A stretch of 46,807 nt of DNA. Origin: a virus. A program made the position numbers and the translations under genes. The stretch spans positions 1 to 46,807 of the IMG/VR virus record IMGVR_UViG_3300007609_000035. One strand, given 5' to 3'. The notes beneath the pieces were generated by a model. The model made no database searches and was not told where the DNA came from. It saw only the letters and a program-made list of their open reading frames with translations. Positions 31,801 to 38,051 of this stretch are shown one piece after another; position 1 is the first letter of the stretch, and the number at the start of each line of letters is the position of its first letter.

Positions 31801-33039
31801 AACGTTGCCTAAGTTGTACCCACAAATAGTTATTGTCTCGTCTGGATCTAAATTAACCTGAACATTTTCTCCTTCACAGTTAGTGTAGAAAAATAAAGAT
31901 TGAGATCCTACTCTAGTTATTGTGTAAGAGTTTGATGTTTGACAAGACTCAGTTAAAGGAGTTGATAGCTTGTCTATTAAAAGATCAAAGTTTATAAGAT
32001 CTTCATTAGAATCTAATAAATCATAATTATCTTCGTAGTTTGCGTATACAAGCCTATTTCCAATGATCTCCTGGGACTTCGCCTTGTGAGGTACATTATC
32101 ATATATCCTGTTAAATTGAGTCTCTGAGAGGACCGTAAATAGCTTATCGTTAGAGAAATTAAACGAGCTCTCTGAGTTATCGGGAAGTGTTGCTTTGTTC
32201 CTATCTAAAGTATATGCTAGATATAGATTTTGAGAAGAAGCTTCTTTTGCGTATATCTCAACTTTTTCAACGTTTTTATCCCCTACATTAAAAGATACGC
32301 TTACAGATGTGTACTGGTTTAGCATGGCTGGATTATCAGCTGCCTCAATATCTATATCCCCTGGTTTAAATGCCCAGTCTGAAAATGGAGATAAAGCACT
32401 AAACTCATTATCAGCATACTTATATCTGTAAGAAAAAGAAAAAAAGCTCTCTCTAAGATTGCTTTCTTCTGGATTGCTTCCTTCCACCCCTTGTATTGAA
32501 GGCTCTTTTCTAGGCGGAGCTTTTATAACTGATATGTCGGAATCATTAAACCCATTTACATTATAAGACTTACCTTTAGAAACCTCAATTCTTCTTGGTG
32601 GATTTAAGTTGTCTGTCCAGTATATAAACACTTTATCATTGTCGTTATCAACAAAGATGTTTATTCCAGTAATTAAATGAGATTTACTGAAGTTTAAAAC
32701 ATTACTTCCATCTGGCCTAGTGTCAGTTAAAACAAAATCAACATCACCATTATCCTTGGAGTATTCCATTAGATAAGATCCAGTATCTGATTTAACAAAC
32801 CAGTATATTTTTCTGTTCTTATCGTCAGCAATAGTTCCAATACAAGAAGGATTAGCTCCAAAAGATACAGAAGACAAAGCTTCATTTGATAATGCATTTT
32901 CAATAGCACCAACACCTGATCCATCAGAGTTAGCAACTTTAACGTTTAACGCATCTCTATATTCTCCTTTAGGCACAAGTCTTTCATCGAAATCCTTGTT
33001 CATCTTTCCAGATGTAAATAAGTTTTTAACTTTCCCCAT
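28888..33039 (-). CDS. tail hub/stabilisation-like protein with Thr-rich modular C-terminus, 1383 aa
   Basis: Residues 1-880 begin MGKVKNLFTSGKMNKDFDERL..GEYRDALN, a pattern I know from tail-tube/stabilisation proteins of crAss-like and related podoviruses, and are beta-rich. From about 890 the protein is modular: a Thr-rich linker (890-956), then three short domains of 60-70 residues, each opening with aromatic residues and ending in Cys and C-P/L-P-P before another Thr tract (for example GCPPPVTTTTT). A long Thr/Pro/Ala stalk (about 1180-1293) precedes a terminal ~90-residue domain. The tail part probably extends from the particle as a flexible fibre. Confidence 0.8.
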   Translation of the reverse strand: MGKVKNLFTSGKMNKDFDERLVPKGEYRDALNVKVANSDGSGVGAIENALSNEALSSVSFGANPSCIGTIADDKNRKIYWFVKSDTGSYLMEYSKDNGDVDFVLTDTRPDGSNVLNFSKSHLITGINIFVDNDNDKVFIYWTDNLNPPRRIEVSKGKSYNVNGFNDSDISVIKAPPRKEPSIQGVEGSNPEESNLRESFFSFSYRYKYADNEFSALSPFSDWAFKPGDIDIEAADNPAMLNQYTSVSVSFNVGDKNVEKVEIYAKEASSQNLYLAYTLDRNKATLPDNSESSFNFSNDKLFTVLSETQFNRIYDNVPHKAKSQEIIGNRLVYANYEDNYDLLDSNEDLINFDLLIDKLSTPLTESCQTSNSYTITRVGSQSLFFYTNCEGENVQVNLDPDETITICGYNLGNVTDNTSYYTKVDNGSCGRYIAEPTLKSNRTYDVGMVYFDKYGRKSPVLTGISNSATFAHYTNDLSNKIRVNISHNPPFWADRYKFAIRETALDYYTIRTKGPFYRDKEDNVDYYYIKAAQTELNKVADGDTLILKNNGAGPTETLYKYEVIGVQTKEADFIGTGTQEAGAYIKLKGNTTILDTTLAEPFSVIFESLPEKTIETVYYEVPGTYDIIDGFHKGEIQDQTSSQNAQTVLNAYNAYCFGDGSESNRINDSISGQKLNIAVRVNDEVDGFRSNKRISSLTYSNVYDSTTNFNGLNEFNLSLVNYKDMDAQYGSIQLIHSRNNDVIVFQENKIHKLLFNKSVLYNADGTGNVSQNLNVLGQEVPYKGEYGISFSPASFQSWGYDMFFADERRGAICRLTENGIFEVSDYGMHDWFIDNLNTSSETSVIGGYDPINDHYVVSLKDGFVEWKEDEYSCEGGLTEWLEDTYTCQQESDPTTTTTTAATTTTSSTTTTSTTEPTTTTSSTTTTTSTTEPASTTTTTTSGGPTTTTTTVATTTSTTIPTTPPPTTIAPSYYSLERCSDGAVGFRTQQEVQEISLSVNDRVEGSGPTIYIVTGTTTSGTNIGLVSDTGLTGCPPPVTTTTTLGYNYYYAQPCGGGTTVTMRSVTTFSNGESFKFAGDSTCYEVIASGAPSNNNDWSEAFPDCSACLPPPTTTTTTVATTTTSVPNKSWIAERFDGLVYAYVWLQQGYQINDLVTLNDGSGQCWTLGDQTTADGQYNITGTCPPPTTQPPTTTSTTIVTTTTKAPAPTTTTTTSAPTTQPPATTTTQPITTQAPTTTTVAPTTAAPTTTSTTAAPTTTTTSTTTPPATTTTQAPVTTTTAAPTTVAPTTTTTTIVTYAGARTSGQSTSDDACNLFAFDNVWFATPTPEDGARVYTDSTAQTPFNGGDQWYGIDMDGNGVAFSTRITSFGYMYSTTECTGGGGFP

Positions 33040-33899
33040 TATTTAATCCACTTGTTTCTACCCCTAAGCGCTTGAATCATGTCCATTGGATGAATGTCCA
33101 TCATTCTTATTTTAGTGTTCTTAAGAGCAGCAAACGCCTGTCTTCTAACTCTATTTACGATGTACTCTTGAACACCAAATTTGTTCTTTAGCACTTCGTG
33201 TAATATGTATTTATAAAGGTAATCTTCTGCTTGTTTGTGTACTTTAAGGTCAGACTCATCTGTGTTAGAAAGTCCATCTGTTATGTATTCTAAAACTATA
33301 AGCTTGCCAGCTGAATCAGAACTAAATCTAATTACTCCCAAGCTTTTGTTTATGTTGTATGTTCCGTTAATAGTGGCATTCGCAGTATCCATACCATATC
33401 TGCCTCCATAAGCAAAACTATATGCCGAATCATTTAGCGTGTCTTGAGTTTCAGACGTTTGCATGTTTCTAATATCCATAAGAGGAGTACCTTCCAGTCC
33501 TTGTCCTGTTTCAGAAAACAATATGTTTCCTTGGTCATCCTGTAGATATGCTTTATTAACTGATGTAGTGTAGTTTCCATTAACCATAGGATGAAGTTTT
33601 CCTTCTCCGTCTACCCATGATACTCTAACCATTCTCACATAGTTCCTAGGAAGCGTTATCTGCAACGTATCAGGCATCTCTAACTCTAACCCTTGTATTT
33701 CATTTAAAGCATCGTAATGAAGCTCTTGTAGCCCTCTTTTAGCGTGAAAGATTACATCAAATCTAGATATATCGTTAATTAACTTATTATCTCCAACATT
33801 AAAGAGCATAAAGTTGTTTATAATGTCAGACATTAAAACATATTGGTCCTCTCCCCAGTTAGTTGAACTTTGATAGTATTGCTGATCTGTTGTTGCCAT
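33039..33899 (-). CDS. head-to-tail connector / tail tubular protein, 286 aa
   Basis: The start WGEDQYVLMSDIINNFMLFN and the end (VNRVRRQAFAALKNTKIRMMDIHPMDMIQALRGRNKWIK) are the conserved parts I associate with a connector family of crAss-like and related podoviruses, comparable in position to P22 gp4 or T7 gp11. Its stop overlaps the start of the tail hub gene by one base. It probably forms a ring between portal and tail. Confidence 0.7.
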   Translation of the reverse strand: MATTDQQYYQSSTNWGEDQYVLMSDIINNFMLFNVGDNKLINDISRFDVIFHAKRGLQELHYDALNEIQGLELEMPDTLQITLPRNYVRMVRVSWVDGEGKLHPMVNGNYTTSVNKAYLQDDQGNILFSETGQGLEGTPLMDIRNMQTSETQDTLNDSAYSFAYGGRYGMDTANATINGTYNINKSLGVIRFSSDSAGKLIVLEYITDGLSNTDESDLKVHKQAEDYLYKYILHEVLKNKFGVQEYIVNRVRRQAFAALKNTKIRMMDIHPMDMIQALRGRNKWIK

Positions 33900-33902
33900 T
33901 TA

Positions 33903-34592
33903 TTAAGAATTTTCTTTTTGAAACTCAGCTGTATCCAAACCAATAGCTGCCTGAGTAATTTCTGGCTCTCTAATAGTAAGTCCTGCTAGTTTAAGTATTT
34001 CTAGAACTAAGTTTGGTTCATCTTCTGGAGCTATCTCAAAATCTTGGTAATCACCAGCACTTGGATTAAATATAGGGTTATCTGCCACCATATTGTAAGT
34101 CCACTTTGGATCTGCAACATTTCTAACATAAACCAAAGTCATATCGTCTGTAAGAGTATCTGGCTTAATATAGTAGTAGTTGTTTTTATCTATGTAAACA
34201 GGAAAGTTCGCTGTAGGCGCAGTTAAATTTGAGCTATACAGAAACATTTCTTTGTTTTTTGGAACCATATCTAGCTCCTTTGAGCCATATCTTAAGGATA
34301 TTGGCTGATACATATTAGATGGTTTTACATAGTACCCAGATGTTTGAGGTATATCCGACTCAATAACAAATCTTTCTATGTTTGATCTAAGCGCATTAAG
34401 TCTGTCCCCATATTCAGAGCTTAATCTTCTAGCGTTCTTAAGAGCTGTGAGTTTAGCGTACTCACTAAAATACTGATCAAATATTAACTGTTGTGCGTGT
34501 TTCGCATACAAGTTAAACTGCTCAGGTGTTAAATAACCCCTATTCTCTTTGTTGAGAGCAGTAAGTACAGTATTTCTAACATGGTTTATCAT
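33903..34592 (-). CDS. virion connector/ring protein, 229 aa
   Basis: I take ATG 34592 (MINHVRNTVLTALNKENRGYLTPEQF). The frame extends to 34619, but that start lies in the T-run of the preceding terminator. The opening, with AKHAQQLIFDQYFSEYAKL, recurs in structural proteins next to the connector in Bacteroidetes podoviruses. The rest is beta-rich, ending in an acidic helix. A ring or adaptor role is likely. A -7 element lies 16 bases upstream. Confidence 0.68.
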   Translation of the reverse strand: MINHVRNTVLTALNKENRGYLTPEQFNLYAKHAQQLIFDQYFSEYAKLTALKNARRLSSEYGDRLNALRSNIERFVIESDIPQTSGYYVKPSNMYQPISLRYGSKELDMVPKNKEMFLYSSNLTAPTANFPVYIDKNNYYYIKPDTLTDDMTLVYVRNVADPKWTYNMVADNPIFNPSAGDYQDFEIAPEDEPNLVLEILKLAGLTIREPEITQAAIGLDTAEFQKENS

Positions 34593-34608
34593 CCTAAAAT
34601 CTTTGATA

Positions 34609-34616
34609 CAAAAATA
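34609..34616 (-). promoter_or_regulatory. late -7 element TATTTTTG
   Basis: On the minus strand TATTTTTG matches TAnnTTTG and lies 16 bases before the ATG at 34592, directly after the T-run of a terminator. This would restart transcription for the connector and tail genes. No -33 TTTG at the usual spacing. Confidence 0.5.
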
Positions 34617-34650
34617 CAAAAAAAAAGGGAAGACTATTTTGTCCTCCCCT
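34617..34650 (-). terminator. intrinsic terminator after the 252-aa structural gene
   Basis: Read on the minus strand: GGGAGGAC, a 6-base loop (AAAATA), GTCTTCCC, then at least nine T. The 8-base stem has one G-T wobble. A second small hairpin (arms AGTGTT/AACACT) is at 34661-34678, over the stop codon of the gene. It separates the capsid block from the connector block. Confidence 0.85.
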
Positions 34651-34676
34651 CTTTCAAAGCAGTGTTAGTGTAAACA

Positions 34677-35435
34677 CTATAGTTTATTCGTAAGTGACTG
34701 GAGCACATCCAATCCTTCGTCTGTTTTAAAATAAGACGCTAATGCAGAAAATACATTCTCACCATAAGGTACAGTAATTATTTTTGTTTTCTTAGCATCA
34801 TTCCAACAAACTGTTCTGTTATCATCTTTAATAAATATTAACCCCATTTCGTTAGCCCTAACAGCTACGTTTCTAAGTTTAATGTTTTCATCATTAGTTA
34901 GACTCAAGAACTCTTGTGGATTCTTTCTAGCAAATAAAAGCATATCTCTTCTGATTTCGTTAGAAGCCATATCAGATACTCTAGACTTTAAAACTACCCT
35001 AGCGATAGCTTCAAGGTCCTCTATTTGCATTTCTCTAGCAGCATTCATTGCTTCTAGTTCTGCTTCAACATTATCTATCTCTGCTTGCGCTGATTTCTCT
35101 GGATCAAACTCAACATACACCTTGTCCCTGTCTGGGTGGTATAGAGATAAAAACTGTTGTAGTAATACGTTTTCTTTGTTTACGATAAGCTTACCGTCTC
35201 TAAAGATTACTGCTGGAAGCGTAACATCTCCGTATTGCTCATCCTCAAACACAGAAGTTTGATTGGTAGCATACCTAAGAGATCTGTTCATTGTTCCGTC
35301 AAAATATTGTAAGGGTTTGTTTAGGTGGTGTCTAGAACGTAAGATGTAGTTCACAGGTGTTGCACCTCCTTTTAAGACATAGACTCTGTCTTTCACCTCC
35401 CACTTAGGGGCGGCTGCTGTTTTTTTTGTTGCCAT
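34677..35435 (-). CDS. virion structural protein downstream of the capsid gene, 252 aa
   Basis: Basic N-terminus (MATKKTAAAPKWEVKDRVYVLKGG), a beta-rich first half (NYILRSRHHLNKPLQYFDGT), a charged helix near 115-150 and an alpha-helical end. This arrangement next to the major capsid gene is seen in crAss-like and marine Bacteroidetes podoviruses, where the protein is part of the particle. A decoration or head-completion role is possible. Terminators flank the gene on both sides, so its level may differ from its neighbours. Confidence 0.65.
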   Translation of the reverse strand: MATKKTAAAPKWEVKDRVYVLKGGATPVNYILRSRHHLNKPLQYFDGTMNRSLRYATNQTSVFEDEQYGDVTLPAVIFRDGKLIVNKENVLLQQFLSLYHPDRDKVYVEFDPEKSAQAEIDNVEAELEAMNAAREMQIEDLEAIARVVLKSRVSDMASNEIRRDMLLFARKNPQEFLSLTNDENIKLRNVAVRANEMGLIFIKDDNRTVCWNDAKKTKIITVPYGENVFSALASYFKTDEGLDVLQSLTNKL

Positions 35436-35470
35436 TATAATTAAAATTAAATTAGATTAAAAAGTAAGAG

Positions 35471-35497
35471 TTACCCCCGTTGTTATAACGAGGGTAA
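35471..35497 (-). terminator. terminator after the major capsid gene
   Basis: On the minus strand TTACCCTCGTT, 5-base loop, AACGGGGGTAA forms an 11-base stem with one wobble, followed by CTCTTACTTTTT. It lies 16 bases after the capsid stop. The following T-run is interrupted, so partial read-through to the 252-aa structural gene is likely. Confidence 0.75.
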
Positions 35498-35512
35498 TTC
35501 CTACAATAAATA

Positions 35513-36850
35513 TTACTTCATTAAGATGAAGTTGTTTGCACCGTGTACACAAAGAGCTCTTTCAGATAAGAAGTGAACGCTCATTGCATCCAAGTCAGTG
35601 TTAGAAGCTCCACCAGCAGAACCAACAACCCAAGACTTATACTTTCTGTCTTCAGCTTCTGATTTTCTGTATTTAATGTGTAAGAAAGGACGAGTTGCAT
35701 TCTTTCCTAAGATTTGATCGTATACAGTAGTTGTACCAGCTGGAACGATAACTCCGTCAACACCAGCAGTTAATCCTCCTGTAGTTGCATCGTTTAAGTA
35801 TTTCCAGTCAGTCTTGTAGAAATCATATCCTAAGTTGAAGCCCATGAAACCTAAGTTTAATGCCATAGACTCATCGTTGTCAAATAAACCGTAAGAAGCA
35901 GTAGAAGCTCCACTGTTGTTTTGAGCAGCAAGTACGTTGTCAATCTCGAAAGATTTAGTTCTGTTAACGAACATTACGTTTTCTTGGATTGCTCCTTCTT
36001 TGTCAAGAACTTTGATTAATTCTTCTAAATCTCCTCTAGAAGCGATAGAGCCAGTAGCAATATTTCCTCTGTTTTCTATTTCGTAGAATAAACCTTTTGT
36101 TCCTTTGTATCCTGCTGATTCAGCACCAGAAGATGTAGCAGCTGGACGTCCTTCGATCAAAGATAACTCTAAGTAGTCTTCGAAACGTAATCTTGTCTCA
36201 TGCTCAGATTTTAAGTACCATAAGTATCCGGTTGCACCGTTCTCAGTAGTTACTTCAATCCATCCGATTTGAGCCATATCTGAACCATTAACCTCGTATT
36301 TATCTTTGATGATAATTGGGTTGTTAGTTAAGATGTCTTTTGGAGCCTCTAAAGATCCAGCCATTCCAGCAGTTCCTTTTTTGAATTCAGCACCGAAAGC
36401 AAAAACTTTTAATCCAGTTGTGTCTAAAGCAGCAGCCAAGTTAGCGTTCTCGTAAGAAGCAACCGTGAAAGTGTCAGTAGTTACACCAGTAATTAAAGCT
36501 TTCTCTTGTGTTCCGTCGCCATCAGTAATAACTACTGTTTGGTTAACACGGAATGGGTGTCCAGCAGAAGTAATTACATCAGCAGATCTGGTAGCACCAG
36601 TTACAGCTAAATGTAAACGTCCTTGCTCTGCCCATTGGATTACGTCAGAAGCGAAAGGCATTTCAGCTCCGACCATTCTTAAAAAAGAAGATACAGATCT
36701 GTTTCCGTATTTTTCAAATTCTTTTTCGTAAACGTCTGGTAAGTACTGAGAAGTGAACTCGATGTCAGATCCCAAGTAGTTACTTGATAATGTTGATTTT
36801 GATGGAGCAGGGATTAATGATCCTTGTACTCCAGAAATAGTTACACTCAT
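35513..36850 (-). CDS. major capsid protein, 445 aa
   Basis: Length, position after a scaffold gene, and the conserved features (LPDVYEKEFEKYGNRSVSSFLRMVGAE early; WIEVTTENGATGYLWYLKSEHETRLRFEDYLELSLIEGR in the middle; LSERALCVHGANNFILMK at the end) fit HK97-fold capsid proteins of Bacteroidetes podoviruses. Residues about 90-155 look like an inserted beta domain (TSAGHPFRVNQTVVITDGDG). Arg is often encoded by CGT, unlike the AGA-rich neighbours, as expected for a very highly expressed gene. A terminator follows it. Confidence 0.85.
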   Translation of the reverse strand: MSVTISGVQGSLIPAPSKSTLSSNYLGSDIEFTSQYLPDVYEKEFEKYGNRSVSSFLRMVGAEMPFASDVIQWAEQGRLHLAVTGATRSADVITSAGHPFRVNQTVVITDGDGTQEKALITGVTTDTFTVASYENANLAAALDTTGLKVFAFGAEFKKGTAGMAGSLEAPKDILTNNPIIIKDKYEVNGSDMAQIGWIEVTTENGATGYLWYLKSEHETRLRFEDYLELSLIEGRPAATSSGAESAGYKGTKGLFYEIENRGNIATGSIASRGDLEELIKVLDKEGAIQENVMFVNRTKSFEIDNVLAAQNNSGASTASYGLFDNDESMALNLGFMGFNLGYDFYKTDWKYLNDATTGGLTAGVDGVIVPAGTTTVYDQILGKNATRPFLHIKYRKSEAEDRKYKSWVVGSAGGASNTDLDAMSVHFLSERALCVHGANNFILMK

Positions 36851-36869
36851 TTTTGTAAGTTTTTAAGTT

Positions 36870-38012
36870 TTAGCGTTTTCTAATTTTAAATGAGAAATCC
36901 TCGCCAGAATCAACTACTCTAAACTTAGTACCTTTTACATCTACAGTTTTGTTATCTCTAACAGACATGTCTATGTTTTTAGTTTCTTTTACTAATCCTC
37001 CTGTTGCGTCTGCTACACCTTGCTCATAAAAGTGCTTGGCTATAGCATCTGCATTAGAGGCAGCAAAGATTGCCTTGTGGTACTGGTTAGCGTCTTTAAT
37101 GATACCTTTTTCATCTAAGTGCTTGCTAAAAAAGTTGGAAATATCCGATTGTTCTTCTTTAACTTGACCTACATCTTTTGGCTTGAACACCTGCTTTTTA
37201 TCTCCCAAGTTAAATTCAAAACCTTTGAATTCTTGGCTAAATAAACCATCAGTCTTCTCACTAAAGGCACGAGACCTTAGTTCTTGTAATTGAGCTTCTT
37301 GTTCAGATTGCTCCTTGTATTGACTATAGAAGTTAAAAGCCTCTTTGTAATCTTCAGGAATAGAGGTTACACTTGACTCAAGTGGTGCCTTGTATTTTTC
37401 CTTCAAACTTTCAAAGTGATTCCTAGCTTTGTATAGTTCTTCTTTAAAGGCTAACTTCTTTTTCCTAATGTCAGAAGGGTCATCCAACTCTTCATCGTAA
37501 GAGAAATCCTCAGATAATATTAAATTAATATCCTCTTCATCAAGATGTGGTTTAGTTTCCTTGTAGTACTCAGTCAAAACAGATGTGTCGTTTACTTTTG
37601 TCCAATCTTTTTGTAGATTAACAAAATCATCAAAACCACGACCAGTTTCTTTTTTGTACTGCAAGAACTTTTCTACATCTTCAGTTAGCTCTTGTTTTTC
37701 AGTTTGTTTAAGATCGTCTATAGAGCCTAGCTCTAAGCTGTGTCTTTCTTTTAAGTATGATAATATACTATTATCGTCTAACTCAAATTGTTGAGGCTTT
37801 TCAATCGCCTCCTCAGAAACTTCTAGCTCCTTTGCAATCTCTTGCTCAGAAACTAATTCTGCTTCTTGTTCTGGTTGCTCTTGAATTACTTGCTCTTGTT
37901 GAACAACCTCCTCTTGAACTACCGGCTCTTGAACTTGTTCTTCTTGAACTTGTTCCTGCTTTGGTTCAACTGGATTACCATCGGCATCCAATTCCCTTAG
38001 TTTCCATTCCAT
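36870..38012 (-). CDS. capsid scaffolding protein, 380 aa
   Basis: A Glu/Gln-rich acidic N-terminal third (EPKQEQVQEEQVQEP...) leads into a long charged coiled-coil region and a basic C-terminal end (KFRVVDSGEDFSFKIRKR), the usual form of phage scaffolds, and the gene lies between portal and capsid. It would guide capsid assembly and leave or be removed before packaging. No protease signature is visible. A -7 promoter element lies 21 bases before the start. Confidence 0.75.
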   Translation of the reverse strand: MEWKLRELDADGNPVEPKQEQVQEEQVQEPVVQEEVVQQEQVIQEQPEQEAELVSEQEIAKELEVSEEAIEKPQQFELDDNSILSYLKERHSLELGSIDDLKQTEKQELTEDVEKFLQYKKETGRGFDDFVNLQKDWTKVNDTSVLTEYYKETKPHLDEEDINLILSEDFSYDEELDDPSDIRKKKLAFKEELYKARNHFESLKEKYKAPLESSVTSIPEDYKEAFNFYSQYKEQSEQEAQLQELRSRAFSEKTDGLFSQEFKGFEFNLGDKKQVFKPKDVGQVKEEQSDISNFFSKHLDEKGIIKDANQYHKAIFAASNADAIAKHFYEQGVADATGGLVKETKNIDMSVRDNKTVDVKGTKFRVVDSGEDFSFKIRKR

Positions 38013-38033
38013 ATAATTAAATTTAATTTAGCG

Positions 38034-38041
38034 CAAAGATA
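38034..38041 (-). promoter_or_regulatory. late -7 element TATCTTTG
   Basis: On the minus strand TATCTTTG lies 21 bases before the scaffold ATG, in the short gap after the portal stop. It could raise expression of scaffold and capsid above portal and terminase. No -33 TTTG at 19-21 bases. Confidence 0.5.
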
Positions 38042-38051
38042 CAAACATTAA

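Noticed and set aside
34593-34619. Longer start for the 229-aa connector protein
   Set aside because: That ATG lies in the T-run of the terminator and upstream of the -7 element, so it would not be in the mRNA from that promoter.
37757-38020. Leu-rich plus-strand frame resembling a membrane protein
   Set aside because: Antisense of the Glu/Gln-rich N-terminus of the scaffold; Leu codons arise from complementing CAA/GAA runs.
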